Origin: Nonomuraea montanisoli | GTDB taxonomy: Bacteria > Actinomycetota > Actinomycetes > Streptosporangiales > Streptosporangiaceae | Direction: 5' to 3' | NCBI RefSeq assembly: GCF_013363975.1 | Contig: NZ_JABWGN010000028.1 | Span: 1 to 57,787 of the forward strand | Length of the DNA: 57,787 nucleotides | In this document: in pieces, positions 1 through 6,268 of the stretch | How the letters are laid out: each line of letters begins with the position of its first letter | Numbering within the stretch: the first letter of the stretch is position 1 | Position numbers and translations under genes: made by a program | Notes under the pieces: model-generated | Databases searched by the model: none | Told to the model about the DNA's origin: nothing | Seen by the model: only the letters and a program-made list of their open reading frames with translations

Positions 1-127
1 CGTGGGCTAGCCTTCCGGTTCGACAAGACGCCCGACAGCTATCTGGCCGGCCTGCACCTACGCGGAGCCGTCTTATGGATCCGAAGCCTCCGACCAGCCT
101 AAGATCCGAACTCCGCACAGGCGCTAG
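1..127 (+). mobile_element. 3' end of an IS5-family transposase (left contig edge)
   Basis: Read from base 1, the first 99 bases encode 33 residues (RGLAFRFDKTPDSYLAGLHL, then 13 more) and end at TAA 100-102. This matches the C-terminus I remember for actinobacterial IS5-type DDE transposases. Bases 103-127 would be the outer end of the element, finishing in CTAG. The same 127 bases recur inverted at 57661-57787 and identity stops exactly at 127. The rest of the element lies outside the window. Confidence 0.8.
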
Positions 128-190
128 ATGGCATGGTGGTCATCCCGGAGCCTGAGTGCCCCCGCCGGTGGCCATGGCTGCGGTGGTTGG

Positions 191-415
191 TCACTCGGGA
201 AGGTCGAGTCCGTGTTGCTTGAGCGCCTTACGGGCGCGGTGGAGGCATTCCTCTGCGGAATCTGCATCGGTGCGCACCGACCAACTGTCGTCGTGCTGTG
301 GCTCGCTGCTCGCGTGGAAGGTCCACGGGCGTATGCCGTCTCGGCCGGCATCTACTCGAAGGAGAGCGCTCACGTTGCGCTCCAGAAGCCACTCCAGCAT
401 GGCGGTCGCATCCAT
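191..415 (-). CDS. Small hypothetical protein (74 aa)
   Basis: An ATG at 415 opens a 74-residue acidic soluble protein with no signal peptide or membrane segment. The C-terminal half looks helical (DSAEECLHRARKALKQHG). I do not recognise a family. It starts 23 bases after the stop of the membrane-anchored gene at 439-987 on the same strand, so the two may be co-transcribed. No strong ribosome binding site is visible. It lies in the accessory strip next to the IS end. Confidence 0.5.
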   Translation of the reverse strand: MDATAMLEWLLERNVSALLRVDAGRDGIRPWTFHASSEPQHDDSWSVRTDADSAEECLHRARKALKQHGLDLPE

Positions 416-438
416 CCGAGCAGGCTACTCGGGCTTTG

Positions 439-987
439 CTAGGAGTATTCGAAAAAGAACTCCCACGTGCGTACGCCCGAGCCGCCAGATACGCGAGGGT
501 CGTACTCGAGGGTCATCTCGACGGTGCCGTGCGAGAACTCCTTCCTCAGCCCCAACGTTTGCGGTAGATCGAGTTCCTCGATGGGCTCCACATACCGCCA
601 GCCTTCCCGATGCATGGCGGCCAAGGCATCCCGAACGTGCTGGGCATCGTCCGCCACTGTCGCGACCACGCTGGCGCTCGGTGAGGGAATGAGGTCAGGA
701 AGCGGTTCGAACTGGCAGTTGTCCTCACGGTCGATCGCTGTGACCGAGCCCGCGGGGAACAGCCGGGCCAGCAACGGAGTCACTTCCTTCTCCAGCACGG
801 GATGCTGCTGCGCCACTTGGATCTTGCACGTTGTCAGATCCACCGCAGCGGATCCGTAGATGGGGACGAAGATCAGTACGAGGATCTGCACCGCGACCGC
901 CAAGACCGCGGCCACCGCCGAGACCGCGACCGCTTTCTTGATCATCTTCACTGGCACAGTGTGCCACCCACGCTCGGGCCAAGCCAT
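439..987 (-). CDS. Membrane-anchored hypothetical protein
   Basis: The frame encodes up to 182 residues. A hydrophobic segment (about residues 18-42, AVSAVAAVLAVAVQILVLIF) follows a lysine pair, indicating a single N-terminal anchor with the remainder outside. The outer part has two cysteines (CKIQ and NCQFEP, about 33 residues apart) that could form a disulfide. No family is recognised. The start is uncertain: ATG 987 gives the longest form, while ATG 945 (MIKKAV) puts the anchor directly at the N-terminus as is usual. It is followed on the same strand by the 191-415 gene. Confidence 0.6.
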   Translation of the reverse strand: MAWPERGWHTVPVKMIKKAVAVSAVAAVLAVAVQILVLIFVPIYGSAAVDLTTCKIQVAQQHPVLEKEVTPLLARLFPAGSVTAIDREDNCQFEPLPDLIPSPSASVVATVADDAQHVRDALAAMHREGWRYVEPIEELDLPQTLGLRKEFSHGTVEMTLEYDPRVSGGSGVRTWEFFFEYS

Positions 988-1265
988 CCAGTCAGATCAA
1001 ATGGGCCATCTCGGGCGCAGCTCAGTCATCGTGACCTGCGGCGCACCACGCTGGTCGCCTTCGCTCGCAACAGCCGCGCCGCCCTGGAGCGCCGACCTCC
1101 GCTTCGTCGGCGCCATGGTTGTCGGCTCCATCACCGGTGTTCTGCTGAGATCCACAGAACAGGCCTAGACATCGGATGCGGTGGCTGGTAGCGCTCACGG
1201 CCCCGGCCGTTGCCGTCCGGGACCGGCCCCAGGCTGCACGGCCGGGCCGAGTGTTACGGCCAGGA
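988..1265. other. Intergenic stretch without a recognised gene
   Basis: Together with the remnant that follows, this separates the anchored protein (minus strand) from the EF-G-like gene (plus strand). Open frames here lack a start with a ribosome binding site and show no family resemblance. It presumably holds the promoter of the 439-987 gene, but no convincing -10/-35 pair is seen. Confidence 0.4.
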
Positions 1266-1363
1266 AAAGGACAGCGTGATCCGCCGCTACATCATCTGGC
1301 GGAACCATCACGGCATCGACGAACGCCTCCCGCCCGATCGCCGACGGGGCCAACGTGGCTTGA
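1266..1363 (+). pseudogene. Decayed transposase 3' tail (IS630-like)
   Basis: One frame from about 1271 reads DSVIRRYIIWRNHHGIDERL. After a one-base shift near 1330 another frame gives IADGANVA and a TGA at 1361-1363. Joined, the pattern RRYIxWRN-x-H-x-x-DERL-...-ANVA is the end I remember for IS630-type transposases. There is no upstream catalytic domain, so this is a remnant. Assignment rests on about 30 residues. Confidence 0.45.
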
Positions 1364-1456
1364 GACTGGTTCTACCGTGAGTGTGACGCCCGAAGAACCC
1401 CTGCTGTTCCCTCCGCACTCCATACGCGACGTGGAGCGCGGTATGTCAAGCAGACC

Positions 1457-1804
1457 GTGTGCAGCGTGTTCGCCGTCGTCACCGTCGACTTCGAGCCAGG
1501 CAACGGAACGGGCAGCGGCATCGAGCTCGCCATACCAACCGATGTGTGTCTCGTCTTCGGACAGAACGGCGGCGACCAGGACTACAGAGTCGTCTTCGGA
1601 TATCTCGATGCGTTCGCCGAGGGCATGTGTGAGGAACTGGCCGCCAAGCGGCAGATCATCTTGGACGCCAAAGTGGTCCTCCGGCGCATGGTCATCCATG
1701 ACGTCGACTCGAACGAGCACTCCTTCCACACCGCAGGGAAGATGGCCGCGCGGACAGCCCTGGAGCGTGCTCTGGACGCTTGTCCCGCCGAGGCCTCCCC
1801 ATAA
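1457..1804 (+). CDS. Stand-alone EF-G/TetM domain-IV-like protein
   Basis: GTG 1457 opens 115 residues. The order of features resembles elongation factor G around domain IV. A strand pair with VTVDFEP is followed by a helix with a GYLDAFAEGMCEEL core. The hallmark DAKVVL...HDVDSNEHSFHTAGKMAARTALERAL comes last, compared with VDVKVTL...HxVDSSExAFxxAxxxAxxxA in EF-G. No GTPase domain is present nearby. The same frame is open upstream to 1364 and reads RYVKQTV just before the chosen start, resembling the strand preceding domain IV, so an N-terminal part may be lost or the start misjudged. Function unknown; ribosome or A-site mimicry is only an inference. Confidence 0.6.
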   Translation: MCSVFAVVTVDFEPGNGTGSGIELAIPTDVCLVFGQNGGDQDYRVVFGYLDAFAEGMCEELAAKRQIILDAKVVLRRMVIHDVDSNEHSFHTAGKMAARTALERALDACPAEASP

Positions 1805-2092
1805 AAGCAGCACCTACTGAGAAGACATATACGCTCACGCCTCAGGCAGCGCCCTGCAAGGAAGGGGAACGTTGCCTGATGCGGCGCTAGCCCGTCATCG
1901 ATACCTACGGCGGCTACTGATACCGGGGGCGCTCCTCGCTGCTGTGCTGCCGGAGCGGTGAGAGCGGCTGCAGCGCAGGCAGACAGCTCCCACCCCTCCA
2001 TTTCTTCCTCGTCACAGGACAGGTTGTGCTGATCTTTCGCCCCATCTCCATATGACTTTTCGTTTCACGAGGCGAGCAACGGGCCGGGGAGC
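1805..2092. other. Intergenic region with no gene seen
   Basis: Lower-GC sequence between the EF-G-like gene and the hairpin array. There is no open frame with codon bias or ribosome binding site, and I see no promoter or known RNA. Confidence 0.4.
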
Positions 2093-2263
2093 TCGAGGGG
2101 CGGGAGCCCCTCGATTGGGGTTTGGGGCGGAGCCCCAATCAGACGCTGTCTGAGCGCTTTTGGCGCGAAGCGCCCCCCAGGGCGAAGGCGATGCAGTGGA
2201 GCTGGGGTGTGGGGGCCGCGCCCCCACTTGGACGCAGTCTGATTCCCCATGGCGCGTAGCGCC
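2093..2263. repeat. Array of five short-loop GC hairpins
   Basis: Five hairpins follow one another: 2093-2114 (9-bp stem, loop GGGA), 2122-2138 (TTGGGGC/GCCCCAA, loop GGA), 2162-2174 (GGCGC/GCGCC, loop GAA), 2209-2227 (GTGGGGGC/GCCCCCAC, loop CGC) and 2251-2263 (GGCGC/GCGCC, loop GTA). Every stem closes with GC...GC around a 3-4 base loop. AATCAGAC (2137-2144) and GTCTGATT (2237-2244) could enclose hairpins three and four. The array lies downstream of the tRNA-Gly 3' end. It may be a repetitive mobile hairpin family or a strong transcription stop. Confidence 0.75.
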
Positions 2264-2306
2264 GCTATTGGAGAAGGCCATGCTGTCGGGCTCAAAAGGC
2301 ATGAGG

Positions 2307-2380
2307 TGGAGCGGGTGACGGGAATCGAACCCGCGCTGTCAGCTTGGGAAGCTGATGTTCTGCCATTGAACTACACCCGC
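2307..2380 (-). tRNA. tRNA-Gly (anticodon CCC), CCA encoded
   Basis: The reverse strand folds as a cloverleaf. Acceptor GCGGGTG pairs with CACCCGC, the D-arm is GTTC...GAAC, and the anticodon stem TCAGC/GCTGA carries loop TTCCCAA with anticodon CCC at 2346-2348. The T-arm is GCGGG-TTCGATT-CCCGT and the 3' end TCCA is encoded at 2307-2310. The gene lies just upstream of dcd on the opposite strand, an arrangement also known in mycobacteria. Its 3' end faces the accessory strip, as expected if elements have integrated there. Confidence 0.95.
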
Positions 2381-2457
2381 ATCGGCCGGAGCCGCGCTCC
2401 CACTGTAGCGGAAACCCAGCCCACTTCAGCAAGCCCGCACACGGTAGGTTGCTCCAC

Positions 2458-3033
2458 GTGCTGCTCTCTGACCGTGACATCCTGAGCGAGATCGACTCGG
2501 GACGGCTGGCGCTCGATCCGTTCGATCGGGAGATGCTCCAGCCTTCCAGCATCGACGTGCGGCTCGATCGGTACTTCCGGGTCTTCGAGAACCACAAGTA
2601 CCCGCACATCGACCCGTCCGTCGAGCAACCAGATCTGACGCGTATGGTCGAGCCGGATGGGGATGAACCGTTCATCCTCCATCCCGGCGAGTTCGTGCTG
2701 GCTTCGACCTACGAGGTCATCACGCTTCCCGACAATCTGGCGTCCAGATTGGAGGGGAAGAGCTCGCTGGGACGGCTGGGGCTGTTGACGCATTCGACGG
2801 CCGGCTTCATCGACCCGGGTTTCAGCGGGCACGTGACGCTGGAGCTGTCGAACGTGGCAACCCTGCCCATCAAGCTGTGGCCGGGGATGAAGATCGGGCA
2901 ACTGTGCGTGTTCCGGCTCAGCTCGCCGGCCGAGCACCCGTACGGGTCCGCGAAGTACGGGTCGCGGTATCAGGGGCAGCGCGGGCCGACGCCGTCCCGG
3001 TCATTCCGCAACTTCCACCGCACCGTGATCTGA
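2458..3033 (+). CDS. dcd: dCTP deaminase, probably bifunctional (dUMP-forming)
   Basis: Converts dCTP towards dUMP for thymidylate synthesis. The actinobacterial form usually both deaminates and hydrolyses the triphosphate. The 191-residue product has SSLGRLGLLTHSTAGFIDPG at about 102-121 and GHVTLEL with the expected catalytic Glu at about 129, then the nucleotide-binding C-terminal YGSRYQGQRGPTPSR. GTG 2458 is chosen because family members begin MLLSDRDI; an in-frame TTG at 2449 would add three residues. Length is typical. Bifunctionality is inferred from the lineage. Confidence 0.93.
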   Translation: MLLSDRDILSEIDSGRLALDPFDREMLQPSSIDVRLDRYFRVFENHKYPHIDPSVEQPDLTRMVEPDGDEPFILHPGEFVLASTYEVITLPDNLASRLEGKSSLGRLGLLTHSTAGFIDPGFSGHVTLELSNVATLPIKLWPGMKIGQLCVFRLSSPAEHPYGSAKYGSRYQGQRGPTPSRSFRNFHRTVI

Positions 3034-3619
3034 CATCCGGCCGCTTCCTGATGAGCCCGATTCCTGCTTCGGGTGGCTGCTCGGGAAAGGCGCTGGTGGG
3101 GGTTGAGGTGTCGCTCGGGTGAGGCGTTGGGGCCTCGGCTCAGGTGACGTCGCCCGGACGAGTCGGCTCGGGTGACGCTGTCCGGGTGGGTCCGAGGGGG
3201 GCGCTGTCCGGGTCCGTAGCCGGGCGTGCGCGTCGAAAGGGCGTGCGCGTCGAAAGGGCGTGCGCGTCGAAAGGGCGTGCGCGTCGGAAGGCCGCGTGCG
3301 TCGGAAGGGCGCGCGCACCGGGAAAACCTGTCCCAGCAACAGCCCCTCTCCGGCGTCCCCTGTGATCCTCTCCCCGTTCGGGGAAGGTGAAGCTCCAGTT
3401 ACGACACCTGACCAGGCTGGCGGTCTGGAAGGAAACTCACGAAGATGGTGACCGTAAGGCAGAACAAGTCCCCAGCGAGTGTGCCCCGGACCGTCAGGTG
3501 CCCCGGTGTCGCAGAACATACGGAGGGTAGCGACTAGGAGAAGGGGACATGAAGTTCGCATTTCGCCTGGTAAGCCGTACCCTCTTCCACGGACCATCCC
3601 CGCACATCTGGAGAACGAC
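3034..3619. other. Long intergenic region before the phosphate transport pair
   Basis: About 590 bases with no supported gene. It contains the 17-bp tandem repeat (3222-3306) and CCCCGTTCGGGG near 3370. An AGGAGAAGGGGAC ribosome-binding-like sequence precedes ATG 3549, but that frame overlaps the real DUF47 start out of frame and shows no family resemblance. The promoter of the phosphate pair must lie here; I could not fix a PHO box. Confidence 0.5.
3222..3306. repeat. 17-bp tandem repeat, five units
   Basis: The unit GGGCGTGCGCGTCGAAA is present three times exactly (3222-3238, 3239-3255, 3256-3272). It is followed by one copy with a single change (3273-3289) and a more diverged copy (3290-3306). 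There are no spacers, so it is not a CRISPR. It sits in the leader region of the DUF47-pit genes. Confidence 0.9.
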
Positions 3620-4237
3620 GTGCGCCTGCGTCTCACGCCACGTGAGGACAGCTACTACGACCTGTTCGCCGACTCGGCGAACAACCTGGTCACTGCTTCC
3701 CGCCTGCTGGTGGAGATCATCAGCGACGGGTCGGACAGGGAAGCCCTGGCCGAGAAGATGCGCGCGTGCGAGCACGCGGGCGACGACCGCACCCATGCGA
3801 TCATGAACCGGCTCAATGAGAGCTTCATCACGCCGTTCGACCGCGAGGACATCTACCGCCTCGCCTCGAACCTCGACGACGTGATGGACGCCATGGAGGC
3901 GGCCTCCGACCTCATCGTGCTCTACCAGCTCGACCACCTGCCCAAGGACGTCGTGCGCCAGGTCGAGGTGCTGGAGCGGGCGGCCGAGCTGACCGCGGAG
4001 GCGATGCCGCGGCTGCGCTCGATGAAGAACCTCAACGAGTACTGGATCGAGGTCAACCGCCTGGAGAACCAGGGTGACCAGGTCTACCGCCGGTTGCTGG
4101 CCAAGCTGTTCAGCGGCGAGTACGACGCGTTGACGGTCATGAAGATGAAGGAGGTCATCGACGCCCTCGAGGAGGCCGCCGACGCCTTCGAGCACGTGGC
4201 CAACACCGTCGAGTCGATCGCGGTCAAGGAAAGCTAA
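3620..4237 (+). CDS. DUF47 / PhoU-like Pit accessory protein
   Basis: This 205-residue all-helical cytoplasmic protein belongs to the DUF47 (Pit accessory) family, which modulates the adjacent low-affinity phosphate transporter. The family-like N-terminus is VRLRLTPREDSYYDLF, followed by PhoU-type helices with E/D-rich motifs (EHAGDDRTH, LDDVMDAMEAA, ALEEAADAFEHVANTVE) able to bind metal ions. GTG 3620 is chosen from this conserved start and a GGAG eight bases upstream. Its stop is five bases before the transporter start, so the two are one operon. Confidence 0.9.
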   Translation: MRLRLTPREDSYYDLFADSANNLVTASRLLVEIISDGSDREALAEKMRACEHAGDDRTHAIMNRLNESFITPFDREDIYRLASNLDDVMDAMEAASDLIVLYQLDHLPKDVVRQVEVLERAAELTAEAMPRLRSMKNLNEYWIEVNRLENQGDQVYRRLLAKLFSGEYDALTVMKMKEVIDALEEAADAFEHVANTVESIAVKES

Positions 4238-4242
4238 GCCCC

Positions 4243-5247
4243 GTGAACCTCACGCTCGCCCTCGTCATCGGCGTGGTCGTCGTGGCGCTGGCCTTCGACT
4301 ACACCAATGGCTTCCACGACGCGGCGAACGCCATCGCGACCTCGGTCTCCACACGCGCCCTCACCCCCAGGGCCGCGCTGTTCATGGCCGCGGCGATGAA
4401 CTTCATCGGCGCCCACCTCGGCACCCAGGTGGCGCAGACCGTCGGCAAGGGCATCATCGACGCCCCACAGGGCACGCACGGCCTGGTCGTCGTGGCCGCC
4501 GCCCTGGTCGGCGCCATCGCCTGGAACCTCATCACGTGGTACTTCGGACTGCCCTCCTCCTCCAGCCACGCCCTGATCGGCGGTCTCGTGGGCTCGGCGC
4601 TGGCCTCGGCCAGCCTCGTGCACTGGGACGGCGTGGTGGAGAAGGTCGTCGTCCCCATGATCCTCTCCCCGGTGCTCGGCTTCACGATCGCCGCCGGGAT
4701 CATGATCGCCATCTACTGGATCTTCCGCCGCGCGCAGCCGGGCAAGACCAACCGCGGCTTCCGGTACGCCCAGACGGTCTCGGCCGCCGCCATGGCCCTC
4801 GGCCACGGCCTGCAGGACGCCCAGAAGACGATGGGTGTGATCTTCCTCGCCCTCGTCGTCGGCGGCTACGCCTCGCCGCAGGACCCCATCCCGCAGTGGG
4901 TCATCATCTCCGCCGCGGGCGCCATCTCGCTCGGCACCTACGCCGGAGGCTGGCGCATCATGCGCACGCTCGGCCGGCGCATCATCGCCCTCGACCCGCC
5001 GCAGGGCTTCGCCGCCGAGGCCGCGGCGGCGACGGTCCTGTACACCGCCGCGATCGGCTTCGGCGCCCCCATCTCCACCACCCACACCATCACCAGCGCG
5101 ATCATGGGCGTCGGCTCCACCAAGCGGCTCTCGGCCGTGCGCTGGGGCGTGGCGGGCAACATCGTGACCGCCTGGATCCTCACGATCCCGGCGGCGGCGC
5201 TGGTGGCCGCCCTGACCTACTTCGCCCTGCACTGGATGGTCGAATAA
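4243..5247 (+). CDS. pit: Inorganic phosphate transporter, PiT family
   Basis: This 334-residue integral membrane protein has about ten hydrophobic segments. The duplicated PiT signatures are visible: DYTNGFHDAANAIATSVSTR near the N-terminus and the GFGAPISTTHTITSAIMGVG counterpart in the C-terminal half, plus SSSHALIGGLVGSAL. It imports metal-phosphate with protons. The start is GTG, translationally tied to the DUF47 gene before it. Phosphate control is plausible given the PhoP-type regulators at the far end of the window, but no PHO box was found here. Confidence 0.93.
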   Translation: MNLTLALVIGVVVVALAFDYTNGFHDAANAIATSVSTRALTPRAALFMAAAMNFIGAHLGTQVAQTVGKGIIDAPQGTHGLVVVAAALVGAIAWNLITWYFGLPSSSSHALIGGLVGSALASASLVHWDGVVEKVVVPMILSPVLGFTIAAGIMIAIYWIFRRAQPGKTNRGFRYAQTVSAAAMALGHGLQDAQKTMGVIFLALVVGGYASPQDPIPQWVIISAAGAISLGTYAGGWRIMRTLGRRIIALDPPQGFAAEAAAATVLYTAAIGFGAPISTTHTITSAIMGVGSTKRLSAVRWGVAGNIVTAWILTIPAAALVAALTYFALHWMVE

Positions 5248-5251
5248 CCCC

Positions 5252-6160
5252 TCATGACGTGGCGGCGTACATGACGTCCACGTCCCACCGGGCGAAGCCG
5301 AGCGACTCGTACAGCCGGATCGCCGCCGTGTTCGTCCCGTCCACGTAGAGCATCGCCTGCGCGAGCCCGCGCGAGCGCAGGTGGCTCAGCCCGGCCAGCG
5401 TCAGCGCCTTGCCCAGGCCCGTGCCCTGCTGGGAGGGATCGACGCCCACGACGTACACCTCGCCGAGCGGCTCGTGCCCGTGTTCCGAGGATCCGTGGAT
5501 CTTCGTCCAGTGGAACCCCACGAGCCGCTCGCCGCGTACGGCCAGGAAGAACCCCGCCGGGTCGAACCACGGCTCCCGCTCCCGCCTGAGCAGGTCGTCC
5601 AGGCTCCACGCGCCCTGCTCGGGGTGGTGGGCGAAGGCGGCGGCGTTGACCTTGAGCCATTCCTCCTCGTCCCGGCCGGGCTCGAAGGCCCGCAGCCGGA
5701 CGCCGTCGGGCAGCGTGTACGGCGCCAGCGGCGCGAACAGCGACCGGCGCATCTGCCACAGCGACCGCACCCGCTGGAGCCCCAGGGAGGCGGCCAGCGC
5801 CCCGGCCCCCTCGTGGTCGCCGTGCGCCCACAGCCGAAGCCGCCCGCCGGCCTGGTCGAGCACGGCCCGCAGCAGCCGCCGGCCGTGCCCCTGGCGCCGG
5901 TACGCCGGGTGGACGACGAGCTCCCCGCTCGGGCCCTCGACCTCGTCGGTGGGGTCCACGTGCGCGTACCCGGCCAGCGCGTCGCCGTCGTGGAGCAGCA
6001 GCGAGCGGGCGCGCGGGTCGCCGCCGTAGCGCAGGTGGAGCATGACGTGCTCGTTCAGCGGCCGGACGCCGTCGGCCTCCGTCGCCGCCTCGACGAGCGC
6101 GAGCACGTCGGTGATTTCCTGGTCATCGAGCCGTTGTCTGACTTCCACGCGTGCCGTCAC
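5252..6160 (-). CDS. mshD: Mycothiol synthase (acetyl-CoA:Cys-GlcN-Ins acetyltransferase)
   Basis: Last step of mycothiol biosynthesis, N-acetylating Cys-GlcN-Ins in the cytoplasm. The 302 residues hold two tandem GNAT domains. The N-terminal one has the loop VVHPAYRRQGHGRRLL; the C-terminal catalytic one has VVGVDPSQQGTGLGKALT and ends YESLGFARWDVDVMY. GTG 6160 gives the usual start length. It is convergent with pit, whose stop is four bases away. mshA occurs at 50400 in this window. Confidence 0.93.
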   Translation of the reverse strand: MTARVEVRQRLDDQEITDVLALVEAATEADGVRPLNEHVMLHLRYGGDPRARSLLLHDGDALAGYAHVDPTDEVEGPSGELVVHPAYRRQGHGRRLLRAVLDQAGGRLRLWAHGDHEGAGALAASLGLQRVRSLWQMRRSLFAPLAPYTLPDGVRLRAFEPGRDEEEWLKVNAAAFAHHPEQGAWSLDDLLRREREPWFDPAGFFLAVRGERLVGFHWTKIHGSSEHGHEPLGEVYVVGVDPSQQGTGLGKALTLAGLSHLRSRGLAQAMLYVDGTNTAAIRLYESLGFARWDVDVMYAATS

Positions 6161-6268
6161 AGGTCGAACTCTAGGCGTACGACTGGCAAAACACGCCATG
6201 GCGTCGGCTGGCGAATCGTTACCTTTGCGACATTGGCTGCAAAGCTTCGCGCCGTAACGTCTTGGGCC

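Noticed and set aside
3222..3306. Possible CRISPR array
   Set aside because: Units are 17 bp, contiguous and without spacers; no cas genes in the window.
3549..3806. ATG with good ribosome binding site (MKFAFRLVSRT) before the DUF47 start
   Set aside because: Runs out of frame into the DUF47 gene and shows no family resemblance. Could be a leader peptide, but evidence is only the ribosome binding site.
6210..6262. Possible GlnR box (GTTAC...GTAAC) between mshD and the nucleotidase
   Set aside because: GTTAC at about 6217 is not followed by a good GAAAC half at the right distance, and the inverted GTAAC is spaced wrongly.
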